From contig NZ_JAGGKT010000004.1 of the NCBI RefSeq assembly GCF_017873965.1, forward strand, positions 219,713-283,712: 64,000 bases of DNA. Direction: 5' to 3'. Below are positions 55,696 to 63,910 of this stretch, one piece after another. A model generated the notes under the pieces. It saw only the letters and a program-made list of their open reading frames with translations. It was not told the origin of the DNA and did no database searches. How positions within the stretch are numbered: the stretch's first letter is position 1; every line of letters starts with the position of its first letter. This DNA comes from Ammoniphilus resinae. GTDB lineage: Bacteria; Bacillota; Bacilli; Aneurinibacillales; RAOX-1. The translations under genes were made by a program, and so were the position numbers.

Positions 55696-55702
55696 CAAAA
55701 AA

Positions 55703-55766
55703 GCCCCTTGGATGTGACATGTGATTTGACAGTAAGTCAATCAAATCATCAGTCACCCCAAGGGGC
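55703..55766 (-). terminator. First leader hairpin upstream of clamp gene
   Basis: Minus strand GCCCCTTGG...CCAAGGGGC outer stem, TGAC and GATTTGA/TCAAATC inner stems, then TTTTTT. There is no minus-strand gene immediately upstream that it could serve, so it is best seen as an attenuator in the clamp leader. Confidence 0.8.
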
Positions 55767-55831
55767 GTTGTTTATAAAACATCAGACCTATCCTGTAAAA
55801 AAGGTATAGTACGTTAGCAAAACAGCTAATC

Positions 55832-55920
55832 AATCCTGCCTTGTCCGCATGGACGACAGTAATCAAAGAAATCAGGATAAATCATACCTTTATTCTAGTA
55901 GATATTGGCAATGAATTCAA
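55832..55920 (-). promoter_or_regulatory. Clamp-operon promoter and conserved leader element (R1)
   Basis: Minus strand TTGAAT (55915-55920), 17 bases, TAGAAT (55892-55897), then a 59-base leader element (55832-55890) that contains a GTCC-ATGC-GGAC hairpin (55843-55854) and ends AGGATT. Nearly the same element lies at 62542-62599. The plus-strand gene at 56005 diverges from it; ATCCGG-CTGC-CCGGAT at 55959-55974 lies between. Confidence 0.7.
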
Positions 55921-56004
55921 TATATTTAATAGTTTACTATCCTATTTTTTGCTCCATCATCCGGCTGCCCGGATAATAGAACTAGAATAATTGAAGGAGG
56001 AAGG

Positions 56005-56397
56005 GTGAAAGACATGGTATTCCTGAATGATTATTCGATAGCCATCGGCCAGAAGGTTATTGTATATAAAAATCTCAATCGAAACTGCTTCTCAATTAAA
56101 GATCCCAAAATAGGTCGAGTTATTGGATATGCCATTTCCGTCACCTTGCGAAAGCCTATTTTTAAGGTCTCCTTAGCTGGTCGTAACCGAGTTCTGCGAG
56201 ACCGAAGAAAAAATGTCCATGCGGTTGTCATTGGTGAATTTGTTTGCGCTGATGAACCCATCCCATCTACTGCCAATCGGGTAGCTTATTACAATCCTTA
56301 TGTAACAGAATCGTTTATTGATGAGCATACCAAAGAACCTCTATCCGAAGCTGTGATTGCACACTGTCAGGAAAAACGAGTATACTTCCACTCTTAG
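56005..56397 (+). CDS. Protein of unknown function, divergent from clamp operon
   Basis: A 130-residue soluble protein from a GTG start (GGAGG upstream). The first half is all-beta (IGQKVIVYKNLNRNCFSIKD ... PIFKVSLAGRNRVLRDRRKNVHAVVIGEF), like a small SH3-type barrel. The second half is less ordered. It is one of only two plus-strand genes in the module and shares the intergenic region with the clamp promoter. No family recognised. Confidence 0.6.
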   Translation: MKDMVFLNDYSIAIGQKVIVYKNLNRNCFSIKDPKIGRVIGYAISVTLRKPIFKVSLAGRNRVLRDRRKNVHAVVIGEFVCADEPIPSTANRVAYYNPYVTESFIDEHTKEPLSEAVIAHCQEKRVYFHS

Positions 56398-56491
56398 ATG
56401 AAAGGGGCAAATAGCATGGTTCAAATGATGCAATATTCCTAATAAATTGTCGCGGATCCCTACTATGCGCGTTTTAGGCATGTCTGTTGAA

Positions 56492-56995
56492 TTAACTCAA
56501 ATAGTCTTTAATTACTTTCCATTGATCAATTTTTTCATCTAATGATTTAACATATTTCCCTGGTACTGGACTAGTAGAAGGTAATGTTTTATAAACTAGT
56601 GGTTCTAAAACCTTCAATCCAATATGCTTTTTGAACAATTCATGGGCCTTTGAACCGTTAAAAATAACACATCTTAAGTTAGGGTATTGAGAAATGATGC
56701 TCGTTATATTATTTGGTTTTTCATTTTTAATATTTGAGTCAAGGCTACCTTGTCTCTCGCACATATCAACAACATCCCATAAAGCTATTCTTTTAGATTT
56801 TAAAAATAGAATCTTCTCCTTGTATTCGACATCCGGTTTAATATCAAAAATGGAATAAATAATCTTCCAAAATTGGTTGCGCGTGTTCGCATAATATTCC
56901 CCTTTTTGTAAAGACTGCTCACCCGGCATAGTTCCTAATATTAAAACTTCTGATTCATTGGCTATGATTGGCTCAAATGATTGAACTTCGTACAA
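56492..56995 (-). CDS. Deoxyinosine/uracil DNA glycosylase-like protein
   Basis: A 167-residue protein of the UDG superfamily, nearest the family 6 hypoxanthine-DNA glycosylases. It has LGTMPGEQSLQKGEYYANTR followed by NQFW (active-site loop with Asn), an ALWDVVDMCERQGS box and the late LPSTSPVPG loop. It would remove deaminated bases. The TTG start has AAGGAGG upstream. It belongs by position to the DNA-metabolism module. Confidence 0.8.
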   Translation of the reverse strand: MYEVQSFEPIIANESEVLILGTMPGEQSLQKGEYYANTRNQFWKIIYSIFDIKPDVEYKEKILFLKSKRIALWDVVDMCERQGSLDSNIKNEKPNNITSIISQYPNLRCVIFNGSKAHELFKKHIGLKVLEPLVYKTLPSTSPVPGKYVKSLDEKIDQWKVIKDYLS

Positions 56996-57030
56996 AGACC
57001 GTTCCCTCCTTATTTGCTGTAGGATCGATT

Positions 57031-57228
57031 TTAACGCGTTAATTTTTTTGAATCGACTAATCTTATTAATTGCTCGTTATAATATTCAAGCCAATTGTAA
57101 AAAGGGAACGGCTTGCCCTGAGTGAGCCGCTGCTGTTCATCACCCAACATTTCATATAGTTTTTCCAATACTCTCCGACAAAGACTTTCATAGGGATGAA
57201 GATCGGAGATCGAGTCGGGATTTTTGGC
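57031..57228 (-). pseudogene. 3' gene remnant
   Basis: An open frame without a start reads DSISDLHPYESLCRRVLEKLYEML through KPFPFYNWLEYYNEQLIRLVDSKKLTR to TAA at 57031. Its composition is that of a real protein end, but a stop precedes it. The source gene is not recognised. Confidence 0.4.
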
Positions 57229-57319
57229 CTAATGAAGATGTAAATTTACCTTTTAAACTTTTTCATAAATTGAGCTTTTATCAAAATAAAAAAGCACATA
57301 CCCTATTATTACTACCAAG

Positions 57320-58393
57320 TCACTTGTACAGTTCATCTATAGGTGTTCCATCTAAAACATGGTTAACCACGATCGGGAGTTTCTTAATAAAATTATTCCA
57401 CTTCGTTCCTTCAAAAATGAATAGATTATCATGTTCCACATCTAAGCTCCCCAAACATTTCTGGTCTTTAATCCATACAAGAAAACCGGTGCTATCGTAT
57501 CCTTCAATTTCTTTAACAAGATCAATAAAGACTCTATCCTGCCATTCTATCCTTTTCAAATCAAAAATCGTTTCAAATTCAACGAACGCAGACGAACAAG
57601 TATCAGGAAGCTCTATCTTTCTATTTTCAATACCTAACCATTTCATGATTTCAGTTGGTAAGCCCCACTTTTTAAGTTCCGCCATACGCTTGTCTGCTTC
57701 ATGCCATTTTGGTGGTTCCAATCGTTTCAGATAGTCCATCAAGTCCTTATTCTTATTTCTTTTTGCTTCTAGATACGCTCGATTCCCATACTTATCCTTT
57801 ATAGTAACATCCGCTCCATGATCTACTAAATATTTGACAATCTCATCATGATTTTTAGACGCGGCCATTTGGACCGGGGTTGTGCAGTAAGGAAATACTT
57901 GATCCGCGCCATTGAAATTCACGTCGGCGCCATGCTCGACGAACAAACGGACAAATTCAAATTCCCCCTCCCAGGCTGCACTTCGGAGAGCTTGCCCTCC
58001 TGCATACGACTTCATCTGAAAACCTAATTCTAATAAATCATAAATTCCGCTGTAATTTTGGAAAGCAAGGGCCACACCGACAGCTGAATTTTTAACATGG
58101 TTTAATGCATTAATGTTGGCTCCCAATGTGATGAGCTTCTCGAAGAGTTGTTTGTTCCCGCAATATGCTGCTGATGTGATGATCGGATCCTTCTCGTCAT
58201 TCATGTTATCAATACGGTAGGTATCCATGATGTAGTCGGCCCAATCCAGTTTCCTGTACCCAAAGGCTAAATCCAACACCTTAAACGGTAATACTGTACC
58301 TGGAAGATAATCATACTTTGCTAGTGTTTTAATGAAACCCGAATGGTCATGCGATTGATAACATTGCTTTATTTCTTTAAGAAAGTCACTCAT
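57320..58393 (-). CDS. Ankyrin-repeat plus SUKH-like (SMI1/KNR4) protein
   Basis: About 357 residues from the ATG at 58393 (GGAG five bases upstream). Ankyrin-type repeats cover about 60-225 (LITLGANINALNH, LFVEHGADVNFNG, YLVDHGADVTIKDKYGNRAYLEA). The C-terminal 110 residues have the SUKH pattern (GYDSTGFLVWIKDQKCLGSLDVEHDNLFIFEGTKWNNFI). SUKH proteins are often immunity proteins against toxins. No cognate toxin is visible nearby, so it may be an orphan immunity gene or a protein with another binding role. Confidence 0.75.
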   Translation of the reverse strand: MSDFLKEIKQCYQSHDHSGFIKTLAKYDYLPGTVLPFKVLDLAFGYRKLDWADYIMDTYRIDNMNDEKDPIITSAAYCGNKQLFEKLITLGANINALNHVKNSAVGVALAFQNYSGIYDLLELGFQMKSYAGGQALRSAAWEGEFEFVRLFVEHGADVNFNGADQVFPYCTTPVQMAASKNHDEIVKYLVDHGADVTIKDKYGNRAYLEAKRNKNKDLMDYLKRLEPPKWHEADKRMAELKKWGLPTEIMKWLGIENRKIELPDTCSSAFVEFETIFDLKRIEWQDRVFIDLVKEIEGYDSTGFLVWIKDQKCLGSLDVEHDNLFIFEGTKWNNFIKKLPIVVNHVLDGTPIDELYK

Positions 58394-58609
58394 AATATCT
58401 CCAATAAGTATCATTTTTGTTCTATAAGTTGTTTTCTACTAGAACGCTTCTATTTCCTCCCCCAAGCAATGCACCCTAAATCCCATAAAAAAAGAGCAAG
58501 TAAAATGCTCCTAAACAAAGATCTCCCGTTTAATTACAAACAATTAATAACTTAATGATTAGACTGGGCTAACATGGAACGTAGTATGTAAAAGGGAGCC
58601 ATGGCGCCC

Positions 58610-59503
58610 TTAATCAAAAACGAATTTAACAAATGATGGTGTCCTAGGATGTCCGTTTTTTGTACGCCCTTGAAATTTAATTTGACAACGGATCAATGGA
58701 TCAAGATAAATATAGTTTTTATCTTCTTTTTTGATCAATTGCTTTGAAATACGCGAAAAAGCAACCCTCTCTTGAGGGGGTACAAACTCACAAACCCCCA
58801 CGTATTTGTTCCCATAATCCTGTGTCAAAAGCCAACCGAAAGAATTCTTCCTTATTCCTGCTACTTCAACGATATCGTAAGTATAATTTTTTATCTTATA
58901 CCATGTATTCTGCGGCCTGGCATTGCAGGTATAGATGGAACCTTTTTTCTTACTCACTATACCTTCCAATTGGAGTTTTTTCGTTGCCTGAAATAGCTGT
59001 TCACCATCGGAGTAATTGTCTACGACGGCTATGTGATCCGAAGGAACAACCACTTTATTCAAATGCTCGATCCTCTCAATTAACGGTTTTCTAGTGATAT
59101 CCCTACCATCAACCAGAAGAGCGTCAAAAGCCATAAACAAACATGGTTTTGTCTGAGATAACCGCTTAATACTATCCGCTTTAGATGTATTCAAACGAGC
59201 ACAAACGTCTTCCCAACATGGGGTATTATTTTCATCAAGACAAATCATTTCTCCATCAAGCACTGCATTCGCCGCGTTGAGAGTAATCCCTTGAATTTCG
59301 GGGAATTGGAGATGGCACGGAGTAAGGTGGCGGGTCCACAGTCTTAGCCCTTGTCCTCTCACATAATGGAGTGTACAGCGAAATCCATCAAATTTGACAG
59401 AATGCCACCAATCATCACCAGATGGTGGTATAGGGGATGGTTGAAGAAGCATTGGTTTAATCGGAGTATTTAACAAATTAATCACCCAATTAAAGCGTAA
59501 CAC
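58610..59503 (-). CDS. ATP-dependent DNA ligase
   Basis: About 297 residues. The nucleotidyltransferase motifs are present: I KFDGFR with the adenylated Lys near residue 37, III (NAVLDGEMICLDE ... FMAFDALLVDG), IV LEGIVSKK, V TWYKIKNY. A C-terminal OB-fold ends KNGHPRTPSFVKFVFD. It is a short LigD-ligase-like enzyme of viral or plasmid type. The start is unsure: GTG 59503 has no ribosome site, while TTG 59476 has GGGTG upstream and gives a more usual N-terminus. Confidence 0.9.
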   Translation of the reverse strand: MLRFNWVINLLNTPIKPMLLQPSPIPPSGDDWWHSVKFDGFRCTLHYVRGQGLRLWTRHLTPCHLQFPEIQGITLNAANAVLDGEMICLDENNTPCWEDVCARLNTSKADSIKRLSQTKPCLFMAFDALLVDGRDITRKPLIERIEHLNKVVVPSDHIAVVDNYSDGEQLFQATKKLQLEGIVSKKKGSIYTCNARPQNTWYKIKNYTYDIVEVAGIRKNSFGWLLTQDYGNKYVGVCEFVPPQERVAFSRISKQLIKKEDKNYIYLDPLIRCQIKFQGRTKNGHPRTPSFVKFVFD

Positions 59504-59559
59504 GGGTGGCTAATAAGTAAATATGAGAAAGATGGAAACGATATACGATGAAATAGCTT

Positions 59560-59919
59560 TTATTCTACCCCAAGATATTTTTTCATCAACAAAATAAAAG
59601 GCCCTTTTTGATTCTCTAATGGGTAGTTCGCTGTATGTTGGTAGCCCCGGTACAAGTATTTTAATTGTATTCCATCGGAAGTTCGTTCTTCTTCATAAAC
59701 CTTAACCCCATTTTTATAAAAGTATCTTTTGGTTTCATTCAAATCCTCTTCTACCCTCTTGATCGTCTGTTCCATAAGGCTCACATATGGTTCCATCGTT
59801 TTAATTCCAGATGAATAGATTAACTTTCTATCCTTTTCAAACACCGATAAAAGTAGCGGCAGCAAAGCGTATTGTTTGATGTTTTCAATGACTTCTTCGG
59901 GTGGTATAATCAATTCCAT
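59560..59919 (-). CDS. Protein of unknown function downstream of DndC-like gene
   Basis: A 119-residue protein. The N-terminal helices contain QYALL (16-20), close to a clamp-binding peptide. A helix with two acidic stretches and a beta-rich C-terminal half (RYFYKNGVKVYEEERTSDGIQLKYLYRGY) follow. AAGGAG precedes the ATG. A terminator-like hairpin separates it from the upstream gene. The family is not recognised, though the pattern is that of proteins conserved on Bacillus plasmids. Confidence 0.6.
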   Translation of the reverse strand: MELIIPPEEVIENIKQYALLPLLLSVFEKDRKLIYSSGIKTMEPYVSLMEQTIKRVEEDLNETKRYFYKNGVKVYEEERTSDGIQLKYLYRGYQHTANYPLENQKGPFILLMKKYLGVE

Positions 59920-59937
59920 ACACTCCTTCTTGAAAAG

Positions 59938-59969
59938 AAAACAAGCCCACTTAATAAGCAGGCTCGTTT
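59938..59969 (-). terminator. Terminator-like hairpin between DndC-like and 119-aa genes
   Basis: Minus strand AAACGAGCC..CTTATTAAG..GGCTTGTTT then TCTTTTC, 20 bases before the next start. Confidence 0.7.
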
Positions 59970-59976
59970 CAACTCT

Positions 59977-61923
59977 TTATTTATTCCATACTCCCAATCT
60001 GGTAAGAACCTCGATATCCTCTTGGGTAAAACGGTCAACGCCACAACCCCAAGGGTCCCAAATGGGATGATTCATAGAAGATATAACACCTGGGTGAACA
60101 GGGAGTAAAGCATACAGGGCATCACGGAATCGATTTGAAATAGCAATCCCTTCTTTAATCTCCCGATCTTTAACCATGGTATCAATCATCATGACATCCT
60201 CTTCAGCCATGGGTATCTCAAGTCTTTTCCAATGCTTTAATAGGATCGTCCGAATATCAATGGTCAGGTCACCAATTCCGGGCTCGAATACCCCGAATGT
60301 TCGCTTCCGTTGATAACCGGTCATCCCACCGTAACGAATATCCTGGGCCTCCTTTAGGATTTGCCTCATTTCGTAGTATGGACCCAATTCATCATAAGTT
60401 GCCACAAGGTTTTTCAGGGAGATGTCCTCCGAGATGACGGTACAAGCCCAACATCCGAAGCGAGCTGAAGAACCAGAACATCCTTTAATTGCATCATTTT
60501 CATTAGAAATCATTGCGCCGATGGGACACTCCATTTGTCCAGCTGCGTGGCCGTAAAGATTGATTAATTGGTAATTGGAATACTCTTTCCACCAAATCGG
60601 TTGAACTTGAACCAGATAGGTGGCTACATCCGTTGCTGTCCACTGTCTAATGGGTGCCGCGGTCCGTATTCCCTGTACATCGTGAAGACCATAAAACTCA
60701 TCTTCACCGTAGTGGTTACGAACTGAATTTCCGCGGGTGGTACTCTCGCTCTCTCTTACTCCTAAGATCTGGCATACGTTCTCTCCATTTTGAACAAACG
60801 AAGATAGTACCTTCCTTGCAGGATCAATCTTTAAACGACGAACACAGTGCTTAAACTGTGCGGAAGGTGGAGCGTAGGCCTTACCAAACAAATTAACAAC
60901 ATAGGTTTGATCAGGATCTGGCTCAACAATAATAAACCGATCCTTCGAAAATCCTTTTTCAAATGCTGCATTGAGATGTCCGACCACTGCCTTTTTCATA
61001 CTCTGTATATGTCGGTAAATTAACGGATTTTCTACCGTTGTATTAGCCGAAATAATATAGAATTTATCTTGATATTCAGGATGATTTAACAAGTAATTTG
61101 TGCAAATTTGCAAGATTACACTTGAGTCTTTACCACCGGACCAAGCACATACAACCTTATTTTGCTCACGGAAAATCCGGTCAATAGCTTTTTCCGTTTC
61201 CTCCAATATACCTTTACGTAATTCTTCTTCAATCCCCATAAATTCTCCTGCCGTGATACCTGAAAAAGAGGTTGGCGGCTCATTTTCAATGGGTGAAGGG
61301 AAATCGAACAAGGCGTATTGCTCAAATTCACGTTCCAACTCTAGGTTTGGCCATTCTAATGGATCTTTCACTCCGTAGGGTGGAAGGGATTGGTGGTTGA
61401 AATAGGTCTCTACAAGAAGTGTAACCTCCTCCGATTCCATCCATACAAGCAGCTTGTGTTTTGGTGAATGCAAGTGCCAATCTACTTCTTTCCGAATCAT
61501 CGATTGTTCAAATGCATCCAAATACACCTGCTCTGGTAAATAGGACCGAAAACCCATGAATCTTTCCAATCCGTATAGAAAAAGGCAAATTGGAAATTCC
61601 TCATCCTCAATTAAAACATCCCCCCACAAATAAGGAGATCGTTCCCCCATCAATTCTCTTCTAGGTTTTTTCTCTATGAAATGGTGAATAACTAGGTAAT
61701 GCGTGGAATTCGAAAAAATCGCTGTGTAATCCCTTACCACACCATGAAAATGGAATCCCTTCTTTTGAAGGTACGACCAAATTTTCCGAGTGGTATTGGT
61801 CTGTTTTTTCATTTGTTCCTGAATGGCGATTTTTGTATTCACGTCCCTAAATTGATAATATTCCTCTTCTTCTTTCACTAGTTCAAACTTCTCATCGATC
61901 ATTATAGCTGGAATAGCTACCAT
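59977..61923 (-). CDS. DndC-like PAPS-reductase-family protein
   Basis: A 648-residue protein. The PP-loop SGGKDS lies at 262-267. The family's Cys cluster is seen at C466, C482, C491 and C494 (RFGCWACTV), which in DndC holds an iron-sulfur cluster. DndC catalyses sulfur insertion into the DNA backbone with DndB, D and E and a cysteine desulfurase; none of these is in the window. The first 250 residues are an extra N-terminal domain, unknown to me, that ends with QYALFDF (202-208), a clamp-binding-like peptide. Possible roles are DNA or tRNA sulfur or adenylyl chemistry. GGAGGG precedes the ATG. Confidence 0.8.
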   Translation of the reverse strand: MVAIPAIMIDEKFELVKEEEEYYQFRDVNTKIAIQEQMKKQTNTTRKIWSYLQKKGFHFHGVVRDYTAIFSNSTHYLVIHHFIEKKPRRELMGERSPYLWGDVLIEDEEFPICLFLYGLERFMGFRSYLPEQVYLDAFEQSMIRKEVDWHLHSPKHKLLVWMESEEVTLLVETYFNHQSLPPYGVKDPLEWPNLELEREFEQYALFDFPSPIENEPPTSFSGITAGEFMGIEEELRKGILEETEKAIDRIFREQNKVVCAWSGGKDSSVILQICTNYLLNHPEYQDKFYIISANTTVENPLIYRHIQSMKKAVVGHLNAAFEKGFSKDRFIIVEPDPDQTYVVNLFGKAYAPPSAQFKHCVRRLKIDPARKVLSSFVQNGENVCQILGVRESESTTRGNSVRNHYGEDEFYGLHDVQGIRTAAPIRQWTATDVATYLVQVQPIWWKEYSNYQLINLYGHAAGQMECPIGAMISNENDAIKGCSGSSARFGCWACTVISEDISLKNLVATYDELGPYYEMRQILKEAQDIRYGGMTGYQRKRTFGVFEPGIGDLTIDIRTILLKHWKRLEIPMAEEDVMMIDTMVKDREIKEGIAISNRFRDALYALLPVHPGVISSMNHPIWDPWGCGVDRFTQEDIEVLTRLGVWNK

Positions 61924-61949
61924 TGATCTTCCCTCCTCTTAATGAAAAA

Positions 61950-61984
61950 AGGAGTCTTCCCTTATGATAAAGAGGGAAACTCCT
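61950..61984 (-). terminator. Terminator-like hairpin upstream of DndC-like gene
   Basis: Minus strand AGGAGTtTCCCT...AAGGGAagACTCCT then TTTTTT, 22 bases before the start codon. Confidence 0.75.
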
Positions 61985-62041
61985 AGTTTACTCCATAGCA
62001 CCACATGGAAATATTTCGAATCAGTTTTACGTCTGCCATAC

Positions 62042-62404
62042 TTACCTTTCCTCCAACTGAGCTAATACATTGGAAATGGCCAGCATGAGAAGGTTGGAAG
62101 AATCTGAACACGTAACATCCGAAATGACCTCGTAAGCGGTTCTAGCCCATCTGAGTGGGTTATTCCCGGGGATCTTATACAGCTTCAGCTCCATAGGACC
62201 AGCACTTCCGAAATCAAACAACCATGCTTGAAGTTTTTGATTAAAACCATCAATATCCCGATCCGGTAAAGTCATAATGAATTTCTCCCAGCTTGGTTGT
62301 GATAAATACTTCAAGTGACTTAACCCTAATTGAGATAGAATACGATCGAATTCCTCTGTTTCAGGTTTGATAACCTCTAACATTGCTGCAGCGTTTAATT
62401 TCAA
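62042..62404 (-). CDS. Protein of unknown function with QAWLF peptide
   Basis: About 120 residues from a TTG start at 62404 (AAAGGAG upstream); the frame is open to 62515, but that part lies in the leader hairpin. It is helical and soluble. Residues 59-65 read QAWLFDF, very like QYALFDF of the DndC-like protein and a fit to the QxxLF clamp-binding form. It is the first gene of its transcription unit and is preceded by the conserved leader element. No family known to me. Confidence 0.6.
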   Translation of the reverse strand: MKLNAAAMLEVIKPETEEFDRILSQLGLSHLKYLSQPSWEKFIMTLPDRDIDGFNQKLQAWLFDFGSAGPMELKLYKIPGNNPLRWARTAYEVISDVTCSDSSNLLMLAISNVLAQLEER

Positions 62405-62456
62405 AATGATCACTCCTTTTGGTGGTTTGGTATTGGGAGTTTTTATAAATAAAAAA

Positions 62457-62524
62457 ACTCGCCCAATGACTAAGAACCTAAAATAGGCATGTTCTACCAA
62501 GGTAGAATTAGTCACTCAGCGAGT
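62457..62524 (-). terminator. Long multi-stem terminator-like leader hairpin
   Basis: Minus strand ACTCGC..AGTGACTAA ... TTAGTCA..GCGAGT outer stem with two inner stems (TTCTACC/GGTAGAA and CCTA/TAGG), then TTTTTTT. It lies between the R2 element and the start of the 120-aa gene. Confidence 0.8.
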
Positions 62525-62541
62525 TTTTTTTCCAAAGGATT

Positions 62542-62605
62542 AATCCTCTCGTCCGCATGGGCAAGAGTATATTAAAGAAGTCAAAATCAATATAACCTTA
62601 TCTTA
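62542..62605 (-). promoter_or_regulatory. Promoter and conserved leader element (R2)
   Basis: TAAGAT (complement of 62600-62605) is a likely -10, followed by a 58-base element matching R1: TGACTTCTTTAAT, GCCC-ATGC-GGAC (62551-62562), AGGATT. The -35 is weak. The rest of 62606-62823 has no other signal that I can support. Confidence 0.6.
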
Positions 62606-62823
62606 CCATGTTGAATAAAATGTTAAAAGAAATTTGTACTAAGTCAATCGGTTTGATTATCTAGGGAGACATTTTTCCCAAAATAAACCTTATAATGATA
62701 TAATATTTTAAATAGATGAAAAAACACGATTAATAAAGCATAGCACTCAGATATAGCGGTTAGGAGAATACACTTGGGGAAAATAATAAACGGTCAATTC
62801 CAATAACTGATGATATATTAAAC

Positions 62824-63573
62824 TTGGCGATTTTCGGTGGATTACTTGCTGATAGAAATATAAATGGATACATAAATAAGGATCAATTTAGCCTCGGCAG
62901 AGCACTATTAACCTACTTAACACAGGAGCTTTTTTCAATTCACCGTTTTTCTGGCTTTGATGAATTTTATCGTAATAGATATCATGCCCGTATGCGAGAA
63001 GCTTTTTCAACGCTTCCACCTGCACGGCTTCAACAGGCAAAAAAAGAATTGGAAGATCTATATCAATTTACTCAACAATATTTACATAAAACATATTCTG
63101 GTCAATCATCAATTAAAATTAAAAGAAGTTTAAATATTGAAGAGGAAGCACAGGTAACTAATCAAATACTAGACAAAAAACCAGTAATTGAATTTGAAAC
63201 TAATATAATTCTATCATTTGCAGATAAGAATTGGCTCGGTTCTTACTTAAAGAATGTATTATTAACCATGGATGTACCCTTTGATCAAATTCTAATTCAT
63301 TACGATGCACTTCATTATCCGACATGTACTACTGGTGATGAAAAAGAACATGAAATATGGGTTTTAAATAAGGATCCATTTGGGAAAATTCAGCAACCTA
63401 TTCAAAATTTCGAAAGCCAAAACTTAAAACGAACAACAAGACCATTTTATCCATTGGGACTAGATGATTTTTGGAGTTGTGAAAATCCTTTTGAACGACC
63501 TAGTAAGGTATGGAATGATCGTTGGGTTCAAATGATGATTAAATTACGAGAGAAATTAGGTAAATTCGAATGA
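62824..63573 (+). CDS. Unknown protein, probable 5' frameshift
   Basis: A 249-residue open frame from TTG 62824, which has no ribosome site. Coding-like sequence extends upstream in the same frame (NNKRSIPITDDILNLAIFGG). A good start (AGGAG then TTG at 62774) lies in another frame; one extra A in the GGGGAAAATAATAAA run (about 62777-62790) would join them into a protein of about 266 residues. The protein is soluble, with a helix rich in aromatic residues (FDEFYRNRYHARMREAF). No family recognised. Confidence 0.55.
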   Translation: MAIFGGLLADRNINGYINKDQFSLGRALLTYLTQELFSIHRFSGFDEFYRNRYHARMREAFSTLPPARLQQAKKELEDLYQFTQQYLHKTYSGQSSIKIKRSLNIEEEAQVTNQILDKKPVIEFETNIILSFADKNWLGSYLKNVLLTMDVPFDQILIHYDALHYPTCTTGDEKEHEIWVLNKDPFGKIQQPIQNFESQNLKRTTRPFYPLGLDDFWSCENPFERPSKVWNDRWVQMMIKLREKLGKFE

Positions 63574-63589
63574 TACGATTGTAGGTGTG

Positions 63590-63787
63590 TTATCTCTTAT
63601 TTTTAGGAGGTACAACACGATTAAGGGTTTCTATCATTTCCTTCGTTTGAAATTCGGGATCATGGAGTCTTCTCCACTGACGATCTGCTCCACGTTTTAA
63701 CCGATCAGGAGATATTCCTGAATGGCTCTTCTTTTCTTTTCGATATAATTCAGCAGGAGTAACTCTTTTCTTAAACATACCAAACAT
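63590..63787 (-). CDS. Small basic protein of unknown function
   Basis: About 65 residues from the ATG at 63787 (GAGAGG five bases upstream). Rich in Lys and Arg (MFKKRVTPAELYRKEKK ... RLKRGADRQWRRLHD), soluble, perhaps nucleic-acid binding. Unknown. Confidence 0.5.
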   Translation of the reverse strand: MFGMFKKRVTPAELYRKEKKSHSGISPDRLKRGADRQWRRLHDPEFQTKEMIETLNRVVPPKNKR

Positions 63788-63910
63788 TTGAACCTCTCCT
63801 CGATTATAGTAGGACACTTAATAGTATTGTTGACAATTTTTCACTATTAATTACCTATGCAGGAGGGTTTGTATATAAGACTTAAATAAAAAAAGAAACA
63901 TGCTATAAAC

